7,837 nt of DNA from Clostridiales bacterium (GCA_021199135.1 JAJQIQ010000259.1:4237-12073); one strand, 5' to 3'; positions 1 to 6,497 are shown, numbered from the stretch's first letter. Notes: generated by a model not told the origin, from the letters alone. Translations and numbers: made by a program.

Positions 1-270
1 GATGTACTTGACCTTGTTCGTCTGCAGGTGCCCGATCATGTGCCAGCGGATGTCGTCCGGGAGGACTTCCATCTTGTCGCACATCTCCTGCACCTTGTTC
101 TCGCCGAAATCGCGCATGCCAGTGTCATAAACAGTTTGCAGCATCTCGACGGGCTTGGTCTTGCTCACCGCGATAAGCGTCACATCCGAGACATCCCTGC
201 CCGTCCTCTCGCACGCCGCCGCGACGCGCCGCTGCACTTCCTTTAAATTTTCTTCAAGATTTACTTCCAT
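1..270 (-). CDS. yggS: YggS/PLPBP-family pyridoxal-phosphate homeostasis protein, N-terminal 90 residues (3' end outside window)
   Basis: This is a cytosolic PLP-binding protein of the YggS/YlmE/PROSC family, which keeps free pyridoxal phosphate and amino-acid pools balanced and has no known catalytic reaction. The frame reads MEVNLEENLKEVQRR at the start. It then shows the family signature TLIAVSKTKP, in which Lys37 is the expected Schiff-base lysine, followed by DFGENKVQEM (residues 54-63) and WHMIGHLQTNKVKYI (76-90). All are hallmark blocks of the N-terminal half of the TIM-barrel fold. Family members are about 220-235 residues, so roughly 60% lies beyond base 1. The ATG at 268-270 has a GGGAG-type ribosome binding site 6-10 bases upstream. 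The gene lies 88 bp downstream of the HlyD-like gene on the same strand. In many Clostridia this pair precedes sepF-type division genes, which cannot be seen here. The family call is very secure. Confidence 0.95.
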   Translation of the reverse strand, partial: MEVNLEENLKEVQRRVAAACERTGRDVSDVTLIAVSKTKPVEMLQTVYDTGMRDFGENKVQEMCDKMEVLPDDIRWHMIGHLQTNKVKYI

Positions 271-316
271 AGCACTCTCCCACCCCGCCCCATTTGCGGT
301 CATCGTGTTATTTAAA

Positions 317-332
317 GCAAACATTTGTTTGC
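317..332. promoter_or_regulatory. Perfect palindrome in front of yggS, resembling a Gram-positive LexA (SOS) box
   Basis: The 88-bp gap between the HlyD-like gene and yggS contains GCAAACATTTGTTTGC, in which arms GCAAACA and TGTTTGC are exactly complementary around a two-base centre. No T-run follows on either strand, so it is not a canonical intrinsic terminator. Read on the minus strand the core is CAAACAAATGTTTG. This differs from the Bacillus/Clostridium LexA pattern CGAAC-N4-GTTYG mainly by A for G at the second position. It lies 48-63 bp upstream of the yggS start codon, so it could be an operator for a separate yggS transcript, although I see no convincing -35/-10 pair there. It could equally be a site for another dimeric regulator or a chance palindrome. 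Confidence 0.35.
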
Positions 333-358
333 AAGACGTCAGGCTTTCAATTAATTTC

Positions 359-1729
359 TCACCTTGTGACGAGTTCGTTCTCGCTGATCTTGCTCGCGTC
401 GAGCGCAATGTGGTCGTAGAGAGCAATCCCATATGAGGTCTTCGTCTCGACGATCGCGTAGGTCTCGTTCTGCGAGATGATGTTTATCTGCTTGAACACC
501 GCGTAGCCCTTGTTTATGTTGTAGACGCCGATCAGCGAGTCGGTGTCGCTGCCTATCGTGTATGTGCGGCTCGAGTCGCTCATCAGCACGACGTCGCCCG
601 CCGAGACGTCCTCGCTGTCAATATAGTAATAGTCGTCGGTTTCATAGTAGATAGTCGGCGTGACCAGTGTCACGACGTCCTCGTCCTCCTCGGAGCGAAT
701 GAGAAGCCCCGGGTCTGACGAGTCGCCGCCCAGCGTGAAATACTCTTTCGGAACCGTGAAAAACTCCTTGGATGTGATCGCGGTGTTCGGAATCTTTAGC
801 CCAGTCTGCTCTGATACCACGAGCTCGACGTCGAGGAAGCGGTCGTTTGCATAGCGGATCATAGCCGTGGTGAGCGTCAAATTGAGGTAGTAATTTCCAC
901 CTGATTTTATTATGGAAAACGGCGCGGACACAGTGTAGTTGTCCTTGCAGAAGCGTATCTTTACGGTGCTGCTGTCGGAGAGACCCTTCGCGACGTCGTC
1001 CGGCACTGCCATGATGAGATTCCACGTCTCGCTGTTTATCCGTTTGTAGACGGGGCTGCCAGAGGAGACATACTCTCCGGCGTAAAGGCTGTTTCTGCTG
1101 TAGCCCGAGGAATCCATCACGTCAGACGAGAAGTTGTCCACGGTGACGTTCTCGTAGCCGTCCGTGTAGTAGACGACAATCCCGGCCTCGCCCGCCGTCC
1201 GAAGGAAGAACGTATTGTTCTCCGCGGCGGTCGTGACGACATCCGAGAGGGCGTTCAGGGCGTTGACGCTGAGGGTCTGCGTAAGCTGTGCGCCGAGGTC
1301 GTCCCGGAACGTGTACACCGACGAAAAAGACGTCCCGTCGTAGTTTTCGGTGAAAGTGTCAACGTCGTCGGAGACTTCCGAAATCAGCTCGTCAGAAAGC
1401 TGCGCCTCATTTGATGCGGCCGCCGTGATCTGGTCGGATATCGTGCCCGCCGTGTCGATCGAGTAGACGATGTCGTTCACCGCCGCCTTTGCGCCGTTTT
1501 TGATGTAGTAGTTCACATAGCCGGACTGTCCCGCATAGACTATCGTCTCGTCGCGGACCGCGAGCGCACTGTAGACATGGTTAGTCGCGATCGTGCCCTG
1601 CCCGACCTCGTACTCCGCCGCGGTGCTTTTCGTGAAGTACGAAAACACGTTGAAGAGCACATATATAATTATTATGAGGAAAATCACGACTCCGACGTTC
1701 AGATGGTTCCGCCTTCCCATGCGCACCAC
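359..1729 (-). CDS. HlyD-like single-pass membrane protein (efflux-adaptor-like family of Clostridia)
   Basis: A 456-residue protein with a short basic N-terminus, one strong membrane segment at about residues 11-32 (LNVGVVIFLIIIIYVLFNVF) and a large extracytoplasmic remainder. Residues about 63-95 (VYAGQSGYVNYYIKNGAKA and following) and about 178-200 (TAGEAGIVVYYTDGYENV) resemble the two half-motifs of the lipoyl/barrel-sandwich domain of HlyD-type adaptors. The segment between them (about 100-175) is polar and probably helical. The C-terminal part is rich in beta-type sequence. Similar proteins beside yggS and sepF in Clostridia are commonly labelled HlyD-family adaptors, but no transporter partner is seen here, so a cell-envelope role is inference. 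The start is uncertain: GTG codons at 1727-1729 and 1724-1726 and an ATG at 1718-1720 are all possible, and none has a well-spaced strong Shine-Dalgarno. A better start signal lies upstream in another frame (see 1773-1817), so the real N-terminus may be about 29 residues longer. Confidence 0.8.
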   Translation of the reverse strand: MVRMGRRNHLNVGVVIFLIIIIYVLFNVFSYFTKSTAAEYEVGQGTIATNHVYSALAVRDETIVYAGQSGYVNYYIKNGAKAAVNDIVYSIDTAGTISDQITAAASNEAQLSDELISEVSDDVDTFTENYDGTSFSSVYTFRDDLGAQLTQTLSVNALNALSDVVTTAAENNTFFLRTAGEAGIVVYYTDGYENVTVDNFSSDVMDSSGYSRNSLYAGEYVSSGSPVYKRINSETWNLIMAVPDDVAKGLSDSSTVKIRFCKDNYTVSAPFSIIKSGGNYYLNLTLTTAMIRYANDRFLDVELVVSEQTGLKIPNTAITSKEFFTVPKEYFTLGGDSSDPGLLIRSEEDEDVVTLVTPTIYYETDDYYYIDSEDVSAGDVVLMSDSSRTYTIGSDTDSLIGVYNINKGYAVFKQINIISQNETYAIVETKTSYGIALYDHIALDASKISENELVTR

Positions 1730-1772
1730 GTTCGAGGCCTGCGCACTCTCCTGCCGCTGCCCTTGCTTCTCC

Positions 1773-1817
1773 TCATTTTATCTCATCGATGGTCTTCCCT
1801 CTGCCGCCTCTCGCCAA
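1773..1817 (-). other. Short frame with strong start signals: probable detached N-terminus of the HlyD-like gene, or a leader peptide
   Basis: On the minus strand a textbook Shine-Dalgarno GAGGTGA (1823-1829) sits 5 bases before a TTG codon (1815-1817). This opens MARGGRGKTIDEIK followed by TGA (1773-1775). The HlyD-like reading frame is open from just after this point. If one A is dropped from the AAAA run at 1776-1779, the short frame continues as NEEKQGQRQESAQASN straight into VVRMGRRN, the annotated start of the HlyD-like protein. The joined product would be about 485 residues with a polar, basic cytoplasmic tail before its membrane helix, which fits the membrane topology. What is seen is the RBS, the start and the register shift. 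The interpretation is inferred: sequencing error, real frameshift mutation, recoding, or an independent leader peptide with translation restarting at GTG 1729. Confidence 0.45.
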
Positions 1818-1874
1818 ACTGTTCACCTCGCCTATTTTTCACATCTAGACTGCGGAATTTGCCTATATATTATA

Positions 1875-1903
1875 ATTCTATCACTTATCCCCCATTGCGT
1901 CAA
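1875..1903 (-). promoter_or_regulatory. Sigma-A promoter for the HlyD-like gene
   Basis: Minus strand: -35 TTGACG (1898-1903), 17-bp spacer, -10 TAGAAT (1875-1880), giving a start near 1868. The leader to GTG 1729 would be about 140 nt, or about 50 nt to the TTG at 1817; the shorter figure is more usual and supports the upstream start. A second TATAAT-like string lies immediately downstream (1869-1874). Confidence 0.7.
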
Positions 1904-1908
1904 ATCAG

Positions 1909-1937
1909 ATGACAAATCTTCCCAACTGTGCTAGAAT
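1909..1937 (+). promoter_or_regulatory. Sigma-A promoter for rqcH
   Basis: Plus strand: -35 ATGACA (1909-1914), 17-bp spacer, -10 TAGAAT (1932-1937) preceded by TGC, an extended -10. The start would fall near 1944, leaving a leader of only about 25 nt. Its -35 lies 5 bp from the -35 of the divergent promoter for the HlyD-like gene. Confidence 0.7.
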
Positions 1938-1968
1938 ACCCGTGAAAAAAAATTGCGAGGTGATTTTC

Positions 1969-3732
1969 ATGGCATTCGACGGGACGGTCATTGCGGCGCT
2001 GGTAAAAGAGCTGAACGAGACCATTTTAAATACTAAGATAAACAAGATCGCGCAGCCGGAGGGCGATGAGCTCTTGCTTACGCTGAAAGGCAACGGGGCG
2101 CAATATCGTCTTGCGCTATCGGCGAGCGCGTCGCTGCCGTTTCTGTACCTCACGGAGGAAAATAAGCAAAGCCCCCTGACCGCGCCGGCGTTCTGCATGC
2201 TGCTGAGAAAGCACATCGCGGGCGGCCGGATAATCGGCGTCACCCAGCCCGGGATGGAGCGGATAATAAATTTTCGGATCGAGCACCTCGACGAGATGGG
2301 CGACCTCTGCATAAAGACGCTCGTCGTAGAGCTCATGGGAAAACATTCCAACATAATATTCTGCGCGCAGGACGGGACGATAATCGATAGCATAAAGCGC
2401 GTCTCCTCGGCGGTAAGCTCCGTGCGCGAGGTCCTGCCCGGCAAGCCCTACGCCATCGCGGCGACGCAGGAGGACAAGAAAAACCCGCTTACGATCGGCG
2501 AGGGCGAACTTTTTGCGCTGATGGGGAAATCACCGACCACGGTCTGCAAGGCGATATACGGCACGCTTACCGGCGTAAGCCCCGTCATCGCAAACGAGAT
2601 CGCCTACCGCGCCGGGATCGACGGCGAGCAGCCCGTCGCGTCGTATTCCGAGGATGAGATAAGGCATTTATGCCATCAGGTAAGGATATTTTTTGACGAC
2701 ATAAACGACGGCAAATTTACTCCTGTGATCGTCAGGAAAGGCAATGAGCCGATAGAATTTTCCGCGGTGGAGCTTTCGATGTACAGAGACTGCGAAGTGC
2801 AGAGCTACGAGAGCATCTCGCGAGTGCTCGAGGTCTACTACGCGGAGAAAAACGTCTACACTCGCATCCGCCAGAAATCCGCCGATCTGCGCCGCATCGT
2901 AAGCACCGCGCTCGAGCGCTGCGCAAAAAAATATGATTTACAAATGAAGCAACTGCGGGATTCCGAGAAAAGGGAAAAATACCGGCTCTACGGCGAGATG
3001 ATCCAGAGCTTCGGCTATGGCCTGCCGGAGGGATCGAAGGAGCTTGTCGCAAAAAATTATTATGATGAAAACAAAGAGATAAAAGTCCCGCTCGACCCCA
3101 CTCTCACGCCGCAGGAGAACGCCCAGAAATATTTTGAAAAATACGGGAAACTGAAGCGCACCGCCGAGGCCCTCTCGAAGCTCACCGAGGAGACGAAGGC
3201 GACGCTAGACCACCTCGAGTCCATCCAGACATCGCTCGACATCGCCCGCAGCGCGGACGACCTCGTGCAGATCCGCGAGGAGCTCGTGGAGTACGGCTTC
3301 ATAAAGAAGGGGCGCGGCGGCAAGAAGGAGAAGGTCAAGAGCCGCCCGTTCCACTACGTCTCCTCCGACGGCTACGACATGTACGTCGGCAAAAACAACT
3401 ACCAGAACGACGAGCTGACATTCAAGTTTGCGACAGGCAACGACTGGTGGTTCCACGCGAAGAAGATCCCGGGCTCGCACGTCGTCGTAAAGAGCAAGGA
3501 CGGTGAGATGCCCGACCGGGTCTTTGAGGAGGCGGGGAGCCTCGCCGCGTACTACTCCAAGGGGAGAGACAGCGAGAAGCTGGAGGTGGACTATCTCCAA
3601 AAGAAGAATGTCAAGAAGCCGGCGGGCGCCGCGCCGGGGTTTGTGGTCTACTACACGAACTTCTCGCTCGTCGCCCGCCCGGACATAAGTAACTTGAAAC
3701 TGGTGGAGGATGCGCCCGCACCAAAACAATGA
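1969..3732 (+). CDS. rqcH: RqcH/FbpA-type NFACT-family ribosome quality control protein
   Basis: A 587-residue bacterial NFACT protein (Rqc2/NEMF relative). In Bacillus subtilis, RqcH binds the obstructed 50S subunit with peptidyl-tRNA and recruits tRNA-Ala to add alanine tails that mark the nascent chain for degradation. Older annotations call it fibronectin-binding protein FbpA. The NFACT-N domain starts at MAFDGTVIAALVKEL and carries NTKINKIAQP (21-30), MERIINF with Glu97-Arg98 at the place of the functionally important Asp97-Arg98 of B. subtilis, and ELMGKHSNII (121-130). A long charged helical region (about 300-440) is the coiled-coil middle. NFACT-R begins at about residue 458 (SRPFHYVSSDGYDMYVGKNN), with DWWFHAKKIPGSHVV around 492-506 and a lysine-rich stretch near the end. 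The ATG at 1969 is chosen because GAGGTGA lies 6 bases upstream and the family N-terminus begins there; the frame is open 20 codons further but no family sequence matches. The gene is monocistronic and convergent with recG. Confidence 0.95.
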   Translation: MAFDGTVIAALVKELNETILNTKINKIAQPEGDELLLTLKGNGAQYRLALSASASLPFLYLTEENKQSPLTAPAFCMLLRKHIAGGRIIGVTQPGMERIINFRIEHLDEMGDLCIKTLVVELMGKHSNIIFCAQDGTIIDSIKRVSSAVSSVREVLPGKPYAIAATQEDKKNPLTIGEGELFALMGKSPTTVCKAIYGTLTGVSPVIANEIAYRAGIDGEQPVASYSEDEIRHLCHQVRIFFDDINDGKFTPVIVRKGNEPIEFSAVELSMYRDCEVQSYESISRVLEVYYAEKNVYTRIRQKSADLRRIVSTALERCAKKYDLQMKQLRDSEKREKYRLYGEMIQSFGYGLPEGSKELVAKNYYDENKEIKVPLDPTLTPQENAQKYFEKYGKLKRTAEALSKLTEETKATLDHLESIQTSLDIARSADDLVQIREELVEYGFIKKGRGGKKEKVKSRPFHYVSSDGYDMYVGKNNYQNDELTFKFATGNDWWFHAKKIPGSHVVVKSKDGEMPDRVFEEAGSLAAYYSKGRDSEKLEVDYLQKKNVKKPAGAAPGFVVYYTNFSLVARPDISNLKLVEDAPAPKQ

Positions 3733-3737
3733 TGAGA

Positions 3738-3816
3738 AGGTCCGGCAGCCGACGACTCCACGGCGGACACGCCTACGGCTAAAGGTCCGCCGTCGGGAGC
3801 ATCGTCTGTCGGACCT
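3738..3816. repeat. Long imperfect inverted repeat (28 pairable bp) between convergent rqcH and recG
   Basis: Arms 3738-3768 and 3785-3816 pair as four helices around a 16-base loop: AGGTCCGGCAG with CTGTCGGACCT (11 bp, one G-U), ACGA with TCGT, CTCC with GGAG, and ACGGCGGAC with GTCCGCCGT (9 bp). Small bulges separate the helices. It begins 6 bases after the rqcH stop codon. No T-tract follows on the plus strand, so it is not a standard Rho-independent terminator, although such a stem could stabilise or end the rqcH mRNA. Size, GC content and placement between convergent genes resemble a dispersed intergenic palindromic repeat, which cannot be tested within one window. Confidence 0.6.
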
Positions 3817-3897
3817 AGCTACGTTTCGAGCGGGCGCAACTCTACGTTGTGGCGTTATGCGGAGGTAGCTGTCGCTATGGGCTACACAGTGTGACAG
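3817..3897. other. Second structured block with competing hairpins, ending at the recG stop codon
   Basis: Directly after the long inverted repeat, AGCTAC (3817-3822) can pair with GTAGCT (3865-3870), enclosing an inner hairpin CGCAAC/GTTGTG with loop TCTAC (3835-3851). GTAGCT can instead pair with GGCTAC (3880-3885), and CTGTCGC (3869-3875) can pair with GTGACAG (3891-3897). These three helices share bases and exclude each other. The block has no credible coding frame. It may be the rest of the same repeat element, a 3'-end RNA structure for recG or rqcH, or a small RNA; I do not recognise a known family. Confidence 0.4.
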
Positions 3898-5973
3898 TCA
3901 TAAGTTAGTCATGCCTAACCTCCCGTCGCGAGCCTCTGCGAATTCTTTCATCTTCTCACGGAGGGGGGCGTGGCGGGCGTCCGAGAGGTCGGGGTCGGAG
4001 GCGAGGAGGGATTTCGCGGCGTCGGAGGCGGATTTGAGCACGTCCGCGTCCTGGTAGATGTCAGCGAGGCGGAAGACGAGGTCGCCGCTCTGGCGGATCC
4101 CGAAGAAATCGCCCGGGCCGCGGAGCTTTAAGTCCTGCGAGGCGATGTAGAACCCGTCGTTTGACGCATTCAGCGTCTCGAGGCGCTCCTTGGCGGCCTC
4201 GGTCCCCGAAGTGTTTACCATGATGCAGTAGGACTGCGCGTCCCCTCGGCCCACGCGCCCGCGCAGCTGGTGGAGCTGGGCGAGCCCGAACCGCTCGGCG
4301 TTCTCGATCATCATGACCGTCGCGTTCGGGACGTTGACCCCGACCTCGACGACCGTCGTCGAGACGAGCACCTGCGCGTCGTTTGCCGCGAAATGCTCCA
4401 TAACGTCGGTCTTCTTCTCGCTCTTCATGCGCCCGTTTAGGACCGCAACGCAGATGTCGTCCGGGAAATGCTCGGCGAGCATGTTCGCGTAGTCCATCAC
4501 GTTCTCCCCCTCCATGTTATCGCTCGCCTCGACCATCGGGCAGATGACGTAGGCCTGGTGCCCAAGGCGCACCTGCTTTTCGATGAAATCGTAGGCGGTC
4601 TTTCGGTAGGAGGCGTCGACGACGCAGTTCTTTATCGGGAGTCGGTGCGCCGGGACCTCGTCGATCACGGAGATGTCGAGGTCGCCGTAGATTATTATCG
4701 CAAGCGTCCTAGGAATCGGCGTCGCGCTCATCACGAGGATGTGCGGCGTGTGCTTCCCCTTCTTTGAGAACGTCTCGCGCTGGAGGACGCCGAAGCGGTG
4801 CTGCTCGTCCGTGACGACGAACGCGAGGTTTGAGTACACCGCCCTCTCCTGAAACAGCGAGTGCGTCCCTATGATGATCGCGTTCTTCTCCGTGATCATC
4901 CGCTTTCGCGCGCGGCTCTTTTCCGCCGCGCTCATCGAGCCGGTCAAAAGGATGAGCGGCGGGTTTATCCCGAAAGTCTTGCAAAGATCTGTAAACGTCT
5001 CAAAATGCTGCCTCGCGAGCACCTCGGTCGGGGCCATGATCGCGGACTGGTAGCCATTGTACGAGGTCCACGCCATCGCGAGGAAGGCTATTATCGTCTT
5101 GCCGGAGCCGACGTCGCCCTGCAGGAGGCGCTGCATGCAGGACTGCCCCGCCATGTCCGCCATCATCTCGGTGAGCGCGCGCCTTTGCGCCCCCGTGAGC
5201 TCATAGGGGAGCTTTTCCACGAGACCCCAGACAAACTCCGGGTCTTCAAAGGCAAACGTGCTCTCCTCGCGGCTTTGGCACTGGCGCTGGTACTGCATCT
5301 GCACGACGAAGAGGAAAAATTCGTCGAAGACGAGCCGCCGCCGCGCCGCGATGAGCGCCTCCATCGAATCCGGGAAATGGATCTGGGAGACCGCCCATCC
5401 GTAGTCGCAGAGATTGCACTCCTCCCTTATCTCATATGGCAGGTAGTCTGGGACATCCTCCCCGTCCGACAAAAGCGTCCGCAGGCTCTTTATGATGAGG
5501 TTGTTCGTCACGCCCGCGGTCAATGCGTAGACCGGGAGGAGCTGGCCTTCTATTTTCCCGTAATCCTCGGGCGAATAGACCGTCGGCTGCTCCATCGCAA
5601 ACCCGCCGCCCTTTTTATAAATTTTTCCATAAAAAATGTAGTGCTTTCCTGGGATAATCGTGTTTTTCAGAAATGTCATCCCGTACCAGACAATCTGGAT
5701 ATTCTTGCCACCGCCGCCGATTGTAAGCAGGGTCACCTGCATCTTTTTGCCGGATTTCACGGTCGGCGACTGCCGAATCCTCGCGACGATGGCGCAGGGC
5801 TGCCCGTCATATTTCCAATCTTCGATGGCCACCCGCCCAGGGTAGCGCACATAGCTCCTGGGATAGTGGATGAGCATGTCGCCAGTCGTCGATATGCCAA
5901 GCTTGGACAGCGACTTCGCCGTCTTCTCGCCAATGCCTTTTACGCTCGTTATCGGAAGAGTTGTATCAACCAA
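3898..5973 (-). CDS. recG: ATP-dependent DNA helicase RecG
   Basis: A 691-residue RecG, the superfamily 2 double-stranded DNA translocase that regresses stalled forks and processes branched recombination intermediates in the cytoplasm; the length is normal for the family. The N-terminus has a helix-hairpin-helix-like LPITSVKGIGEKTAKSLSKL, then the wedge/OB region including IHYPRSYVRY. The motor shows Walker A GDVGSGKT (286-293, Lys292), the DEQH box DEQHRFGV (389-396), motif III SATPIPRT, and motif VI QLRGRVGRG (569-577). The RecG-specific C-terminal block DLKLRGPGDFFGIRQSGD follows, and the ending is intact. The start is TTG at 5971-5973: no in-frame ATG precedes the helix-hairpin-helix block, and AAAGGG (5982-5987) lies 8 bases upstream. 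The gene is apparently monocistronic, with a near-consensus promoter about 45 bp upstream. It is divergent from rpmB and convergent with rqcH. No missing motif is seen. Confidence 0.97.
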   Translation of the reverse strand: MVDTTLPITSVKGIGEKTAKSLSKLGISTTGDMLIHYPRSYVRYPGRVAIEDWKYDGQPCAIVARIRQSPTVKSGKKMQVTLLTIGGGGKNIQIVWYGMTFLKNTIIPGKHYIFYGKIYKKGGGFAMEQPTVYSPEDYGKIEGQLLPVYALTAGVTNNLIIKSLRTLLSDGEDVPDYLPYEIREECNLCDYGWAVSQIHFPDSMEALIAARRRLVFDEFFLFVVQMQYQRQCQSREESTFAFEDPEFVWGLVEKLPYELTGAQRRALTEMMADMAGQSCMQRLLQGDVGSGKTIIAFLAMAWTSYNGYQSAIMAPTEVLARQHFETFTDLCKTFGINPPLILLTGSMSAAEKSRARKRMITEKNAIIIGTHSLFQERAVYSNLAFVVTDEQHRFGVLQRETFSKKGKHTPHILVMSATPIPRTLAIIIYGDLDISVIDEVPAHRLPIKNCVVDASYRKTAYDFIEKQVRLGHQAYVICPMVEASDNMEGENVMDYANMLAEHFPDDICVAVLNGRMKSEKKTDVMEHFAANDAQVLVSTTVVEVGVNVPNATVMMIENAERFGLAQLHQLRGRVGRGDAQSYCIMVNTSGTEAAKERLETLNASNDGFYIASQDLKLRGPGDFFGIRQSGDLVFRLADIYQDADVLKSASDAAKSLLASDPDLSDARHAPLREKMKEFAEARDGRLGMTNL

Positions 5974-6016
5974 TGTTATCGCCCTTTCGTATGCACATTA
6001 ACGCGCTACGTGCTCT

Positions 6017-6045
6017 ATTATAAGGAATTTGCGGTTACTTTTCAA
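6017..6045 (-). promoter_or_regulatory. Near-consensus sigma-A promoter for recG
   Basis: Minus strand: -35 TTGAAA (6040-6045), 17-bp spacer, -10 TATAAT (6017-6022). The transcript would start near 6010, about 37 nt before the TTG start codon of recG. Only one base departs from full consensus, which is notable for a repair helicase; the weak TTG start and modest ribosome binding site may offset it. Confidence 0.8.
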
Positions 6046-6097
6046 TCCCGCCCCAAGCACTCCGTGTGAAAAAATAAGCGATTTGTCAATTTAGCAC

Positions 6098-6126
6098 TTG
6101 CATTTGCCACACTAATCTGGTAAAAT
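6098..6126 (+). promoter_or_regulatory. Sigma-A promoter for rpmB
   Basis: Plus strand: -35 TTGCAT (6098-6103), 17-bp spacer, -10 TAAAAT (6121-6126) preceded by TGG, giving an extended -10. An A-rich stretch (6069-6075) lies upstream. The predicted start near 6133 leaves a leader of about 100 nt before rpmB. Confidence 0.7.
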
Positions 6127-6132
6127 ATGCCT

Positions 6133-6233
6133 GTTGTGAGTCGTATTGTGCGTAAAAGCGGCGGGTAAGGCTTGCCGCCGGAAAGACACTCTGGCGCTCG
6201 CATGGTCAGAGACATAGATTAAGGAGGTGCGAA
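6133..6233 (+). promoter_or_regulatory. rpmB 5' leader with two possible hairpins
   Basis: The leader is longer than ribosome binding requires. It can form a GC-rich hairpin CGGCGG/CCGCCG (6159-6164 with 6175-6180, 10-base loop) and a second one CTCTG/CAGAG (6189-6193 with 6207-6211). The Shine-Dalgarno AAGGAGGTG (6221-6229) lies just after the second. Ribosomal protein leaders are often autoregulatory, but I do not recognise a named L28 motif and neither stem is followed by a T-run, so regulation is a guess. Confidence 0.35.
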
Positions 6234-6419
6234 ATGGCAAAGTGTGCGATTTGTAACAAGAGCGTGATGTTCGGGCATAAGGTCAGCCATTCCAATAGAA
6301 AGTCCAACAGGATGTGGAAGCCGAACATCAAGCGTGTCCGCTGCATCGTAAACGGCACGCACAAGAAGCTCTACGTATGCACTTCATGCCTCAAGTCCGG
6401 CAAAGTGCAGCGCGCGTAG
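6234..6419 (+). CDS. rpmB: 50S ribosomal protein L28 (bL28), zinc-ribbon type
   Basis: A 61-residue complete L28, a structural component of the large ribosomal subunit. It opens MAKCAICNKSVMFGHKVSHS and continues with the conserved SNRMWKPNIKRVR (24-36). CxxC pairs at Cys4/Cys7 and Cys49/Cys52 mark the zinc-binding form of the protein; the zinc-free paralogue lacks them. The ATG at 6234 is preceded by a full-strength AAGGAGGTG at 4-base spacing. The gene has its own promoter and terminator, so it appears monocistronic. Length and sequence are typical. Confidence 0.98.
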   Translation: MAKCAICNKSVMFGHKVSHSNRKSNRMWKPNIKRVRCIVNGTHKKLYVCTSCLKSGKVQRA

Positions 6420-6464
6420 ACGCAGCAGGAGCTTCACAGTTTCATAATGAAATGGCAGAAAAAG

Positions 6465-6492
6465 AGCCGTCGCAGTGATGCGGCGGCTTTTT
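6465..6492. terminator. Bidirectional intrinsic terminator between rpmB and gerW
   Basis: AGCCGTCGC (6465-6473) pairs with GCGGCGGCT (6480-6488), 9 bp with one G-U, around the loop AGTGAT. On the plus strand the stem is followed by TTTTT (6488-6492) and ends the rpmB transcript 45 bases after its stop. On the minus strand the same stem is followed by CTTTTTC (6464-6458), and it begins 9 bases after the gerW stop codon. It therefore plausibly serves both convergent genes. Confidence 0.88.
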
Positions 6493-6497
6493 AGCGC

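Noticed and set aside
1905..2444. 179-codon minus-strand open frame opposite the start of rqcH
   Set aside because: It is antisense to a well-conserved NFACT-N domain, runs to the rqcH promoter, and has no recognisable family sequence.
3738..3816. Standard intrinsic terminator for rqcH
   Set aside because: The stem is long and interrupted by bulges and no T-run follows, so it was listed as an inverted repeat.
4861..6069. 402-codon plus-strand open frame opposite recG
   Set aside because: It is antisense to an intact RecG, rich in Arg/His/Leu as expected from GC-biased third positions, has no domain signature, and runs through the recG promoter.
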